In this document: positions 14,521 to 22,718 of the stretch, piece by piece
How positions within the stretch are numbered: the first letter of the stretch is position 1
Layout of the letters: the number at the start of each line of letters is the position of its first letter
Source: Micromonospora sp. HK10
GTDB taxonomy: Bacteria; Actinomycetota; Actinomycetes; Mycobacteriales; Micromonosporaceae
Assembly: GCF_000982955.1 (NCBI RefSeq)
Contig: NZ_KQ058902.1
Coordinates: forward strand, 19,387-83,386
Length of the DNA: 64,000 nt
Direction: 5' to 3'
The notes under the pieces: generated by a model
What the model saw: the letters and a program-made list of their open reading frames with translations, nothing else
The model's database searches: none
What the model was told of the DNA's origin: nothing
Made by a program: the position numbers and the translations under genes

Positions 14521-15645
14521 ATGTTCTTGGCTCTGCGCGAGCTCCGCTTCGCGCGCTGGCGGTTCACCCTCATGGGTAGCGTCGTCGCCCTCATCGCGGT
14601 ACTGGTGGTGTTGCTGTCCGGGCTCTCCTCGGGCCTGGTCAACGACGGTGTCTCCGGCCTCCAGCGGCTGCCGGTGACCGCCTTCGCCTTCGCCCACGAC
14701 ACCAAGCTGGACTCGGCGTTCTCCCGCAGCGTGGTGGACCGGAAGCAGCTCGATCAGTGGCGTCAACAGCCGGGCGTACGGGACGCCACCCTCTTCGGCA
14801 ACCTGCTGGTCAACGCCCGCAGCAACCGGGACGTACCCATCGACCTGGCCATGTTCGGGGTGGAACCGGACTCGTTCCTGGCGCCGCCGGTCGCCGAGGG
14901 CGCCGGACTGGGCGACCCGAACGGCATCGTGGTGTCCCGGACCGCGCTCGACGCCGGCCTGCGGGTCGGCGACACCGTGGTCATCGACCGGATCGGCACC
15001 CGGTTCACCGTGGTCGGCGCCACGTCGGACCAGCGCACCTACGGCCACGTCGACGTCGCCTACGTGCCGCTGGCCGCCTGGCAGCGCCTGCACCAGGGCG
15101 TCGGCCCCGGCGAGGAACTGCGCGCCTCGGCGGCCAACGAGGCCACCGCGATCGCCATCCGGTCCGACGGGGACCTCGACCTCGCCGCCGGCGACGCCGC
15201 GGCCGGCACGACCAGCTTCGACAAGGTCGACGCGTACGGGGGCTCGCCCGGCTACACCGCCGAAACCTCGACCCTGCAACTCATCCAGGTGTTCCTCTAC
15301 GCCATCTCGGCCCTGGTCGTCGGCGCGTTCTTCACCGTCTGGACCATCAACCGCCGGCACGAGCTGGCGGTGCTGCGGGCGATCGGCGCGGCCCGGCGGT
15401 ACCTGCTGCGCGACGGGCTGGTGCAGGCGCTGGTGGTGCTCGGCGTCTCGATCGGCGCGGGGATCGCCGTCGGCGTCGGGCTCGGCGGGCTGATCAGTGG
15501 CAGCGCGGTGCCGTTCGCCATCGAGGCGCCCGCGGTGCTGGTCGCCGGCGTCCTGCTGGTCCTGCTCGGCCTGGTCGGTGCGGCCGCCGCCATCGTCCGG
15601 ATCGCGGCCGTCGACCCCCTCACCGCACTGGGAGCACAGCGATGA
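14521..15645 (+). CDS. FtsX/MacB-like ABC transporter permease
   Basis: This 374-residue permease has one N-terminal membrane helix (MGSVVALIAVLVVLLSGLSSG), a large extracytoplasmic MacB-type domain (about residues 35-245) and three C-terminal helices beginning VFLYAISALVVGAFFTVWTINRR, followed by the FtsX coupling segment ELAVLRAIGAARRYLLRDG. It resembles the DevC/YknZ class, which expels peptides, lipids or drugs. The ATG at 14521 follows GGAGG. Its stop overlaps the ATPase start (ATGA), and a TetR gene follows in the same operon. Confidence 0.9.
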   Translation: MFLALRELRFARWRFTLMGSVVALIAVLVVLLSGLSSGLVNDGVSGLQRLPVTAFAFAHDTKLDSAFSRSVVDRKQLDQWRQQPGVRDATLFGNLLVNARSNRDVPIDLAMFGVEPDSFLAPPVAEGAGLGDPNGIVVSRTALDAGLRVGDTVVIDRIGTRFTVVGATSDQRTYGHVDVAYVPLAAWQRLHQGVGPGEELRASAANEATAIAIRSDGDLDLAAGDAAAGTTSFDKVDAYGGSPGYTAETSTLQLIQVFLYAISALVVGAFFTVWTINRRHELAVLRAIGAARRYLLRDGLVQALVVLGVSIGAGIAVGVGLGGLISGSAVPFAIEAPAVLVAGVLLVLLGLVGAAAAIVRIAAVDPLTALGAQR

Positions 15646-16319
15646 ACAACCGTACCGGTCTGGACCTGTCCGGCGTGGTCGTCCGCCTCGGCGACGGTGA
15701 CGCCATGGTCACCGCGCTGGACGAGGTGAGCCTGACCGTCGCCCCGGGCGAACTGGTGGCCGTCGTCGGGCCCTCCGGCGCGGGCAAGTCGAGCCTGCTC
15801 GCGGTGGCCGGCGCGTTGACCGTCCCGGAACGGGGAACGGTCACCGTCGACGGCCACGACATCGTCGGCATGACCGCCCGGCAACGGGCCGCGTACCGGC
15901 GCGACCACATCGGTTTCGTGTTCCAGAGCGGCAACCTGATCCCGGCGCTCACCTCGCTGGAGCAGCTGCAGCTGATCGCCAAGCTCAGCCCGCGCCGGGC
16001 CGACGGCCGTGGCGCCGCCGCGCTGCTCGCGGACGTGGGGATGGCGCACAAGGCCGACCGCCGGCCGCATCAGCTCTCCGGCGGCGAACGCCAACGGGTC
16101 GGCATCGCCCGCGCGCTGATGGGACGGCCCTCGTTGCTGCTGGTCGACGAACCGACCGCGGCGCTGGACCGGGCCCGCAGCCACGAGGTCGTGCAGCTGA
16201 TCGCCCAGGAGACGAAGGAGGCCGGCGTCGCTACCGTTATGGTGACCCACGACCACGACGTGCTGGAACACTGCGACCGGGTGGCCGAGATGATCGACGG
16301 GCGGCTCTCGGCCGGCTGA
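15642..16319 (+). CDS. ABC exporter ATPase (MacB/LolD type)
   Basis: This 225-residue nucleotide-binding subunit has Walker A GPSGAGKSS at residues 43-51, a Q-loop in FVFQSGNLIPALTSLEQL, the signature LSGGERQRVGIARAL, Walker B SLLLVDEPTAALD and the H-loop MVTHDHDVL. The size and PALTSLEQL segment are typical of the LolD/MacB/DevA subfamily that pairs with FtsX-type permeases. It is coupled to the preceding permease by a 4-bp overlap and followed 22 bp later by a TetR gene. Confidence 0.94.
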   Translation: MNNRTGLDLSGVVVRLGDGDAMVTALDEVSLTVAPGELVAVVGPSGAGKSSLLAVAGALTVPERGTVTVDGHDIVGMTARQRAAYRRDHIGFVFQSGNLIPALTSLEQLQLIAKLSPRRADGRGAAALLADVGMAHKADRRPHQLSGGERQRVGIARALMGRPSLLLVDEPTAALDRARSHEVVQLIAQETKEAGVATVMVTHDHDVLEHCDRVAEMIDGRLSAG

Positions 16320-16341
16320 GCGACGCGAGAGAGGAGGACCC

Positions 16342-16923
16342 GTGCCGCGCATCGACGCGCCGACGATCGCGGAGCACCGCGCGCATCGCCGCCGGGTCCT
16401 CCTCGACGCCGCCCGCGCCCTGCTGGTGGAGAACCCGCACGAGGCGCCGAGCCTCACGGCCGTGGCGGCCCGGGCGGGGTTGCCCCGTTCCTCGGTCTAC
16501 GAGTACTTTCCGTCCGCCAAGGACATGCTGCTCGAACTGGTGCAGGAGGTCCTGCCGAACTGGTCACGCCGGGTCAACGCCGCGATGGACGCAGCCGGCA
16601 CCCCGGGCGAGAAGGTGCTGGCGTACGCCACCGCGAACCTGCGCCTGGTCGCCGAGGGCGAGCACGCGCTCGCCACCGCGCTGATCCAGTCGGTGCCGGG
16701 CGATCAGGTCGACGCCAGCACCCAGCTCATGCACGACCAGATGAGCCAGCCCCTCTGCGCCGCCGTCGAGCAACTGGGCGTGCCCGACCCCGCCACCACG
16801 GCGCGCCTGATCAGCTCGGTCGTCTACACGGCCAGCCGCATGATCGAGGACGGCGCGGAGACGAGCGCCGTCGACGCGCGGGTCCGTGAACTCCTGGCCC
16901 CGTTCCTCCTCGGTCACGTCTAG
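16342..16923 (+). CDS. TetR-family regulator of the ABC exporter operon
   Basis: This 193-residue TetR protein has an HTH at about residues 15-62 (RRVLLDAARALLVENP, then SLTAVAARAGLPRSSVYEYFPSAKDML) and a helical effector domain. The GTG at 16342 has GAGGAGG immediately upstream. As the last gene of the exporter operon it probably feeds back on exporter expression. It could instead act on the DUF2855 gene downstream, whose promoter region has a small palindrome (inference). Confidence 0.9.
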   Translation: MPRIDAPTIAEHRAHRRRVLLDAARALLVENPHEAPSLTAVAARAGLPRSSVYEYFPSAKDMLLELVQEVLPNWSRRVNAAMDAAGTPGEKVLAYATANLRLVAEGEHALATALIQSVPGDQVDASTQLMHDQMSQPLCAAVEQLGVPDPATTARLISSVVYTASRMIEDGAETSAVDARVRELLAPFLLGHV

Positions 16924-17052
16924 CCAGCGGGACACCGCCGGAGGACACCGTCAGGAGGTGGCCGTCGGGATCAATCGCCATGCACCGACCTCCGCTCCGC
17001 TCTCGCACAGCAGGTATCGCCGACACGGCGTCGGAGCGTTCAGTGGGATTTT

Positions 17053-17065
17053 GCACTCTCAGTGC
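17053..17065. promoter_or_regulatory. Small palindrome upstream of DUF2855 gene
   Basis: GCACT (17053-17057) and AGTGC (17061-17065) flank CTC, 38 bp upstream of the DUF2855 start, in the only AT-containing part of the gap. It may be an operator for the neighbouring TetR protein. Confidence 0.35.
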
Positions 17066-17102
17066 ACTTGTCTGGGATGACCACGGAATCTAGCGTCACG
17101 CC

Positions 17103-18170
17103 ATGGCTGATTCATGGACGTTCGCCGTCGCCCGCGATGACCTCGGTCGGACCACCGTCGTCGCCGGGGCGACCCCGCAGATCCGACCCGGTGAGGCGCT
17201 GCTGCGGGTGGAACGGGTCGGGCTGACCGCCAACAACGTGACCTACGCGGTCCTCGGTGAATCGATGCGGTACTGGCAGTTCTTTCCGGCCGAGCCGCGT
17301 GGGCTGAGCCCGGAGTGGGGCCTCGCGCCCCTCTGGGGCTTCGCCGAGGTGGTCGAATCAGCCGCCCCCGGCGTCGAGGTGGGGATGCGGGTCTACGGCT
17401 ACCTTCCGCCGGCCGGCCATCTGGTGGTGCGGCCGGAGCGGGTTGACCCGACCGGGTTCCGTGACGGCAGCGCTCACCGTGCCGACCTGCCGTCGCCGTA
17501 CAACGTCTACCGGTCGACCGCGAACGATGCCGCGTACCGCGCCGACCAGGAGGACCTGCTGGTGCTGTACCGGCCGTTGTTCTTCACCTCCTTCATGTTG
17601 GCTGACCAGGTCATCGACAACGACTTCTACGGGGCGCGGCAGCTGGTCCTCTCGTCGGCCTCCAGCAAGACCGCGTACGCCGCCGCCTTCGAGTTGCGGG
17701 GTCGCGGACCACGGCTGATCGGCCTCACCTCGCCCGGCAACGTGGCCTTCACACGGTCCCTCGGCAGCTACGACGACGTCCTGCCGTACGACGAGGCCGC
17801 CGACCTGGAGGCGGTGCCGACGGTCTATCTCGACCTGTCCGGAGCCCCGGCGACGCGGGTGGCCCTGCGCGAACACCTCGGAGAATTGCTCGTGCGTGAC
17901 ATTGCCGTCGGCCTGACCAACCAGATCCCGAACGCGGACGCGGCGGGCGAGGTGTTCTTCGCGCCCGTGCAGATGCGCAAACGGCGCCAGGACTGGGGTC
18001 GCGACGGCCTGGACCAGCGCTTCGCCGACGCCTGGCGGCGATTCGCCGACGCGGCGGGAGCTTGGCTCGAGGTACGAGCCGGTGCAGGTCCGGAAGATCT
18101 CCGGCGCTTCTGGCTGGACGTCTACCACGGCCGCAGCGAACCGCGCACCGGCCACATCGTCCGGTTCTAG
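17103..18170 (+). CDS. DUF2855 family protein
   Basis: This 355-residue protein matches the DUF2855 pattern, distantly related to medium-chain dehydrogenases/quinone reductases. GEALLRVERVGLTANNVTYAVLGESMRYWQFFP and WGLAPLWGFAEVVES replace the usual catalytic domain, and LVLSSASSKTAYAAAFEL lies where a Rossmann fold would begin. No classical GxGxxG motif is seen, so cofactor binding is uncertain. The reaction is unknown. Start ATG 17103; it stands alone downstream of the TetR gene. Confidence 0.85.
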   Translation: MADSWTFAVARDDLGRTTVVAGATPQIRPGEALLRVERVGLTANNVTYAVLGESMRYWQFFPAEPRGLSPEWGLAPLWGFAEVVESAAPGVEVGMRVYGYLPPAGHLVVRPERVDPTGFRDGSAHRADLPSPYNVYRSTANDAAYRADQEDLLVLYRPLFFTSFMLADQVIDNDFYGARQLVLSSASSKTAYAAAFELRGRGPRLIGLTSPGNVAFTRSLGSYDDVLPYDEAADLEAVPTVYLDLSGAPATRVALREHLGELLVRDIAVGLTNQIPNADAAGEVFFAPVQMRKRRQDWGRDGLDQRFADAWRRFADAAGAWLEVRAGAGPEDLRRFWLDVYHGRSEPRTGHIVRF

Positions 18171-18304
18171 TGGCGCTCTTGTGAGGTCGAGTCGATGCAG
18201 TCTTGGCGGTACTGATGGCTGTACGAGGAGGCGAGGGCGTCGGAACGAAGCTTGACGCCGTTCGCCCGGGCCGTCGTCAGCAGGGCTGAGCAGGGCGTTT
18301 CCGT

Positions 18305-18406
18305 GGTGGGCCGGAGGTACCACCATGCGAACCACACCGTCACGATCGCCGGTGAGCCGTTGCCGCTGCGTCTGCACATTTACCAGAGCCTTATGAAGGC
18401 TCGATG
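18305..18406 (+). pseudogene. Integrase/transposase C-terminal remnant, copy 1
   Basis: The reading VGRRYHHANHTVTIAGEPLP ends in an in-frame stop near 18406. It resembles the small beta-barrel found at the C-terminus of many DDE integrases (Mu/IS481 type). No upstream catalytic domain remains. It is about 83% identical over 66 bp to the segment at 19450, in the same orientation. The assignment is by pattern only. Confidence 0.4.
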
Positions 18407-18412
18407 ACGGGC

Positions 18413-18943
18413 CTACGAGTCGTCGAAGACGTCGTCGAGCACGAGTCTTGCCCGGCCGGGAACCTCCTCCTCCGGGAAGATTTCCGCGCACAGGGCGAGG
18501 ACCTGCTCCGCGCTGGTCAACCTGAGGTGGTCGACCAGGAAGCGGATGTCCTCGGCGTCCCGCCGTCGTGCGGCAAGCACCTTCATGGCCAGCAGATGCT
18601 CCGGAGACGCCGCCGCCACCCGCAGGCCGGGGTGATCGAAGACGCGCGGAGCCGTCGCGTCGCCTCCCGGGGCGACATAAGCACTCGCCTGCTCGTTGAG
18701 CCACCAGTGCGGCAGGCCGAGTTCATCCGCTACCGCGCGAGCCTCGTCGAGCACAATGCCATGGGGTTGGAACACCGCGTCGATGTCCCGAGTAGCCCGT
18801 CGGGCGTCGTAGGCCAGAGCCATCGCCGCCCCGCCGAAGATGTAGAGGTCCGCGACCACACCTCGCCTCGCCAGCCGGTCCCCGAGCCGGCGGAAGGCAT
18901 CCTCGATCGCCGTGCGGTCCAGCAGTGGATCGTTGATGCTCAC
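18413..18943 (-). CDS. Nucleotidyltransferase-fold protein (AbiEii/MNT-like)
   Basis: This 176-residue protein shows the nucleotidyltransferase core LYIFGGAAMALAYDARRATRDIDAVF, with glycines at 37-38 and the catalytic Asp pair D53/D55, followed by helices and a C-terminal DxxDIRFLVDHL-like segment (RDAEDIRFLVDHL). Such proteins include AbiEii-type toxins and MenT/MNT-type toxins that modify tRNA or their antitoxin. The GTG at 18943 overlaps the stop of the upstream gene (GTGA), so the two form a coupled pair resembling a toxin-antitoxin unit. Which member is toxic cannot be told from sequence. Confidence 0.75.
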   Translation of the reverse strand: MSINDPLLDRTAIEDAFRRLGDRLARRGVVADLYIFGGAAMALAYDARRATRDIDAVFQPHGIVLDEARAVADELGLPHWWLNEQASAYVAPGGDATAPRVFDHPGLRVAAASPEHLLAMKVLAARRRDAEDIRFLVDHLRLTSAEQVLALCAEIFPEEEVPGRARLVLDDVFDDS

Positions 18944-19302
18944 GCGACGTTCAACTCCTGCGCCGACACGTACACGCCCCGACGACGGAATGCTGCTGGC
19001 GCGTGTACCACCGCGTCGACCCGGGCGGCACGGGTGTTGAACGGAAACCAGAACCGCCGCAGCGACCGCGTCTCGACCCACGGTGGCGCACCCCGCCCGT
19101 CCTTGGCGGCCAGGTGCTCCGTCAACGCCGCGAGGAATACGTCCCAGCGCTCGTCGCCGGTGGACGTTGGTTCCTGGCCCAGTAGACCGGCGCGTATCTC
19201 GGCCGGCTCCCAGCGGTACTCCTCAAGGAACTCCGCCACCAACCGCCACCGTCGCGTCTCGTCGGACCCGACGAGCAGATCCCCTAGGCGTGCCACGGTC
19301 AT
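18940..19302 (-). CDS. Partner of the nucleotidyltransferase, unknown family
   Basis: This 120-residue protein is mostly helical with a tryptophan-rich middle (RRWRLVAEFLEEYRWEP), then RWDVFLAALTEHLAAKDGRG and a basic segment TRSLRRFWFPFNTRAARV. The ATG at 19302 is chosen for its GAGG site; longer in-frame starts (19332, 19449) lack one. No named family is recognised, but it precedes and overlaps a nucleotidyltransferase gene. That is the position of the antitoxin or cognate partner in AbiE/MenAT-like operons (inference). Confidence 0.65.
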   Translation of the reverse strand: MTVARLGDLLVGSDETRRWRLVAEFLEEYRWEPAEIRAGLLGQEPTSTGDERWDVFLAALTEHLAAKDGRGAPPWVETRSLRRFWFPFNTRAARVDAVVHAPAAFRRRGVYVSAQELNVA

Positions 19303-19449
19303 CGGTTCATACCTCGCGGCGCGATTCCTCATTCCCTCGACGCTAGTACATTCGGCGGCGCATCCGTAGCCAGCCACAGCCCGATTCGGGCAGCCAACCA
19401 GAGCATCACGACGCGCTGCGGCCGACTGGTTCGCACGCAAGATCAACAA

Positions 19450-19516
19450 GGTGGGCCGGAGGTACCACTATGCGAACCAAACGGCGACCATTGCCGGTGC
19501 CCCGTTACCCCTGCCG
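19450..19516 (+). pseudogene. Integrase/transposase C-terminal remnant, copy 2
   Basis: The frame reads KINKVGRRYHYANQTATIAG, parallel to the fragment at 18305. Of 11 nucleotide differences between the copies, 8 are at third codon positions. The segment therefore diverged while coding, rather than by recent duplication. The two copies bracket the nucleotidyltransferase pair. Confidence 0.4.
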
Positions 19517-19587
19517 CGAACGAGAACGCTGGCAGGTAGGGCTGCGTCGTGACGAACTATCGCATGCGGCGCGTCGGAGGACGCCGC

Positions 19588-20507
19588 TCAGACCGCTCGG
19601 CCGCAACACTTCTTGTACTTGGCTGTCGATCCGCACCAGCATGGGGAGTTCCGCGGTGGCGGCCACGCGATGGTGTGCTCCTCGGGAAGGGTCTCGCTGT
19701 AGCGGACCTTGAGCGCTGGATCGAGAGGCGACTCGCCGGTCCGGTCCGCGAACTCACAGAGATCGGCGACAGTTGCCGGCGCCACCCGAATGGCTGGCAC
19801 ACCGCCGTTCGCCAACTCACGCCACCGGCGCTCCGCAGCCTGATAGTGCTCGTCGTCCGTCGTGTCATGTTCCTGGGGCCACCGCCGTCGCGCCTCGGCC
19901 CGCTCCGGGCGCTGGAAGATCAGCATCCGCATCTGCCGTGGCACCCGTCCAGAGACCACGGCGTCCCGCACACCATCCACGTCGACAAGCCGCTGCCGCT
20001 GTGGCGGCACCGCCGGAGCCAGCTCATCGGTAGTGTCCGGCACCAGCCCCAGCTGCCGACGTACCTCACGACGACCGCGAATCATCACCGAAGACATCTG
20101 CATCCAGCCATCCGGGCCCTTCAGCGCCCGCGACTCCTCGGCGGACAGGCGGGCCACCGCCCGGTCGTACCAGCGCAACGCACCATGCAGGTCGCCTCGC
20201 TCGGCGAGCAGCTCGGCGACCAGCGTGCAGTGACCGTCATCCATCGCTGTGTGTGAGCCAGGCGATCCAGCACGACATACGCCTCATCGACGTCACCCTG
20301 CTCGAATCGCACCTCAGCGAGCTGCGCCATCCCGTAGCAGCCGTCCCCACCGCCGTCAGTGATCAGCCTGGTCAGCAGGTCGGCTGCTCGGTCGAACCGC
20401 CCAGCCCGACGCCATGCGTCGGCAGCCTCGAGCAGGATCTCACCTCGCTCGTCCGGATACCGCTCCACCTCAGCCTCAAGGGCTGCAGCCTCGTCAGCCA
20501 CACTCAT
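19588..20507 (-). pseudogene. TPR/SEC-C motif protein, frameshifted
   Basis: Two overlapping frames form one gene. The 5' part (from ATG 20507) encodes TPR-like helices: DERGEILLEAADAWRRAGRF, then LAEVRFEQGDVDEAYVVLDRL. The 3' part, in another frame, resumes at about 20244 with CTLVAELLAERGDLHGALRW and ends with the zinc-binding SEC-C motif NSPCWCGSTAKYKKCCG. The 920-bp span is not a multiple of three. The shift lies near 20240-20265, around an ACACAC run. SEC-C proteins of this type are soluble, possibly stress-related. The break could be real inactivation, ribosomal slippage or a sequencing error. Confidence 0.75.
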
Positions 20508-20567
20508 CGACGCGGCACCTACCGTACTGATTGCCTTGACACCATCGGGCACGCAGAGCCAGGGGCG

Positions 20568-20855
20568 TCAGGAGCGGTACACATCCCTTCGATGATCAAT
20601 GTCCACAACGGTCACGATGCGGTTGTCGTCGTCGATGCGGTAGATGATCCGGTAAGTGCCTCGCCGGGCGCTGAACCGATCCGACAACGGCGGCAACAAA
20701 CGCTTCCCGACCCGGTAGGGCTCTCGCACCAACGGCCCGGTCATGAACTCGTACGCGGCAATCACAACGGCCTCAGGCAACAGTTCGGCGAGCGCTCGAC
20801 GGACGGTCGGCGTGGTGCGAAGCCCGTACGGATCTTCCAACGGCCGAGGGCTCAC
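20568..20855 (-). CDS. RelE/ParE-family toxin
   Basis: This 95-residue RelE-fold protein carries LREPYRVGKRL-like and YRIIYRIDDDNRIVTVVDIDHRRDVYRS strands (the final residues include the conserved H-R-x-x-x-Y signature of RelE mRNA interferases). It would cleave mRNA at the ribosome when free of antitoxin. The GTG start at 20855 overlaps the antitoxin stop by 3 bases (GTGA), the classical antitoxin-first arrangement. Confidence 0.88.
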   Translation of the reverse strand: MSPRPLEDPYGLRTTPTVRRALAELLPEAVVIAAYEFMTGPLVREPYRVGKRLLPPLSDRFSARRGTYRIIYRIDDDNRIVTVVDIDHRRDVYRS

Positions 20856-21136
20856 GCGGCCGAGGCGCGACGGGCGCGAATGGTCTCCGCAAGCTGGTCG
20901 GCGGACACCTCTTCACCTCGGGCCAGTTCCGCGTCGGAATCGGCCAGCCGCCGCAGGGTGTCCGCATCCCCGAGAACCGCGACGGTTTCCTCCAGACGCT
21001 CCAGGTCCTCCACCGACACCAGCACGGCGGACGGCCGGCCGTGCACCGTCACCGTCACCCGCTCGTGGTGGTCGTGCACCCGCCCCACCAGCTCAGAAAG
21101 CCGAGTCTTCACTTCCCCCAACGGCAGCGTCGTCAT
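20852..21136 (-). CDS. Phd/YefM-family antitoxin
   Basis: This 94-residue antitoxin has an N-terminal Phd/YefM DNA-binding fold (TTLPLGEVKTRLSELVGRV, then RVTVTVHGRPSAVLVSVEDLERLEETV) and an acidic C-terminal tail that should wrap the RelE toxin. The ATG at 21136 fits the family N-terminus; an upstream in-frame extension has no support. No ribosome site precedes it, and the inverted repeat with CATACT just upstream suggests a leaderless, autoregulated transcript. Confidence 0.88.
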   Translation of the reverse strand: MTTLPLGEVKTRLSELVGRVHDHHERVTVTVHGRPSAVLVSVEDLERLEETVAVLGDADTLRRLADSDAELARGEEVSADQLAETIRARRASAA

Positions 21137-21152
21137 GGTCACAAGTATGACC
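21137..21152 (-). promoter_or_regulatory. Autoregulatory operator/promoter of the toxin-antitoxin pair
   Basis: GGTCA (21137-21141) and TGACC (21148-21152) form an inverted repeat directly abutting the antitoxin ATG. On the coding strand CATACT sits 7 bases before the ATG, a -10 position for a leaderless message. Confidence 0.5.
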
Positions 21153-21249
21153 AAAATCCGCTGGGGCGTCCACCGTTCCTCCAGACAACACGCCGATGGT
21201 TCGCATGGTGAACGCACGTCGCTAGGAAACGGCAGGTCAGAGAAATGTG

Positions 21250-21323
21250 TGGGGCGGACGGGACTCGAACCCGTGACCGATGGATTATGAGTCCACTGCT
21301 CTAACCCGCTGAGCTACCGCCCC
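21250..21323 (-). tRNA. tRNA with CAU anticodon (elongator Met or Ile2)
   Basis: The minus strand folds as a 74-nt cloverleaf with acceptor GGGGCGG paired to CCGCCCC, D-arm TAGCTCAGCGGGTTAGAGCA, anticodon loop CTCATAA and T-arm GGGTTCGAGTCCC. CCA is not encoded. CAU may be elongator methionine or the lysidine-modified isoleucine-2 species, which sequence reading alone does not settle. The accessory toxin-antitoxin patch lies immediately on its 3' side. Confidence 0.93.
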
Positions 21324-21476
21324 GCTACCGCGCCGGATCGTAACCCGCTCAATGGATCACCGACCACCACCGAACGGGCCGCATCATGATTCGTTCGCCA
21401 CGATGAGCAACGCGAGGATAACAGCGCGCCGCCCCGCAGCCGTCCCTTCAGGTGCGCAGCACCCGAGCCGTCCGGG

Positions 21477-22718
21477 TCAGCCCTCGCCGCGCAGCTCCGC
21501 GAGGACCGCGCCGACCGCCCGCCAGCCGCTGGCCAGCGCCCCCTGGATGGATGGGGTGTCGCGGTGGTCCCCGGCCACGAAGAGCCCGTCGCCGAGCGAG
21601 ACCGGTTTGCGCAGCCGGCCCTGCGGCGGCGGCGCGGCGGGCAGGGCGTTCGGGACCGTGACGGTGGTCAGGTGGGTCCAGTCGGCGGTGGAACGGCCGT
21701 AGAGGCGGTCCAGTTCGCGGCGGATCACCGGCTCGGGCGGGGCCTGCGTCCCGACCACCGAGGTGGCCACCAGGTGCCGCCCGGCCGGGGCGTACGTGGG
21801 TGCGGCATTGCTGGCCACCACCGTGTTGGCGACCAGTTCCCGGCGGTCCCCGTCGAGCAGCAGGATCGGCTCGGTCAACGGCGGGGTGTCGGTGCTGTGG
21901 TAGTAGGTCGTGTAGCCGTGCATCCGTACCCGGGCCAGTCGGGGCAGCAGCGTGGCCGCCGCCGGCGGGTCCACGGCGACCACGACGGCGCGGCAGGCGA
22001 TCTCCCCGGTCCGGGTACGCACCCGGCCGGGCGTGACCTCGACGACCGGGGTGCGCAGCTCGATCAGTTCGGCGGGCAGCGGGCCGGCGATGGCGCGGGG
22101 CAGCGCGGCCATCCCCTGGGCGGGCAGGCCGATCCGGCCCCGGGCGAAGGCGCGCAGGATCATCGCCAGGACGTGGCTGGAGGTGGCGAGTTCCCGGTCG
22201 AGGAGCACGCCGGAGAGAAACGGCCGGAGCAGTTCCTCGACGATGGCGCCGGAGAGGCCGGCCTGGCGCAGCGCGGCCTCGCTGGTCGTCTCGGGCGCGT
22301 TGAGCAGCTGGCCGATCGGCAGCACGGCGCAGCTGGTGGCGAAGCTGGCGAGCCGCAGCCGGTCGGTGAGCGAACCGACCCCGGCGGTGAGGGTCCCGGG
22401 TGCGCCGGCGAGGTCGCGCAGCGGGTTGACCAGCCGTTCGAGGCGGTCGGCGCGGCGGACCAGCACGCCGGAGGTGAACCAGCCGAGGTCCAGGGCGGCC
22501 AGGTCGAGCAGGCCGGTGAGGCGCGGGTAGGCGGTGTTGAGCACCTGGAAACCGCGGTCCAGCAGGTAGCCGTCGACCGCGTCGGTGGCGACCCGACCGC
22601 CGAGCCGGTCGCCGGCCTCGAGCAGCCGCCAGGGCACGCCGGCGCGGTGCAGGCGGCGCGCGGCGGCGAGGCCGGCCAGCCCGCCACCGACGATGACGAC
22701 GTCGGTCTCACCGGCCAC
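21477..22718 (-). CDS. FAD-dependent amine-oxidase/phytoene-desaturase-like enzyme
   Basis: This 413-residue flavoprotein has the dinucleotide-binding GGGLAGLAAARRL (residues 11 onward), LLEAGDRLGGRVATDAVDGYLLDRGFQV (family signature) and the C-terminal FAD loop FVAGDHRDTPSIQGALASGWRA. It belongs to the flavin amine oxidase/protoporphyrinogen oxidase/phytoene desaturase group; its substrate is unknown. The start is GTG 22718 behind GGAGGTG, overlapping the MMPL transporter gene by 11 bp. This ties it to transport of a lipid-like molecule (inference). Confidence 0.88.
   Translation of the reverse strand: MAGETDVVIVGGGLAGLAAARRLHRAGVPWRLLEAGDRLGGRVATDAVDGYLLDRGFQVLNTAYPRLTGLLDLAALDLGWFTSGVLVRRADRLERLVNPLRDLAGAPGTLTAGVGSLTDRLRLASFATSCAVLPIGQLLNAPETTSEAALRQAGLSGAIVEELLRPFLSGVLLDRELATSSHVLAMILRAFARGRIGLPAQGMAALPRAIAGPLPAELIELRTPVVEVTPGRVRTRTGEIACRAVVVAVDPPAAATLLPRLARVRMHGYTTYYHSTDTPPLTEPILLLDGDRRELVANTVVASNAAPTYAPAGRHLVATSVVGTQAPPEPVIRRELDRLYGRSTADWTHLTTVTVPNALPAAPPPQGRLRKPVSLGDGLFVAGDHRDTPSIQGALASGWRAVGAVLAELRGEG

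Noticed and set aside
18167..18379. 70-codon minus-strand frame with Trp-rich start
   Set aside because: It is antisense to the integrase-like fragment and has no homologue-like pattern.
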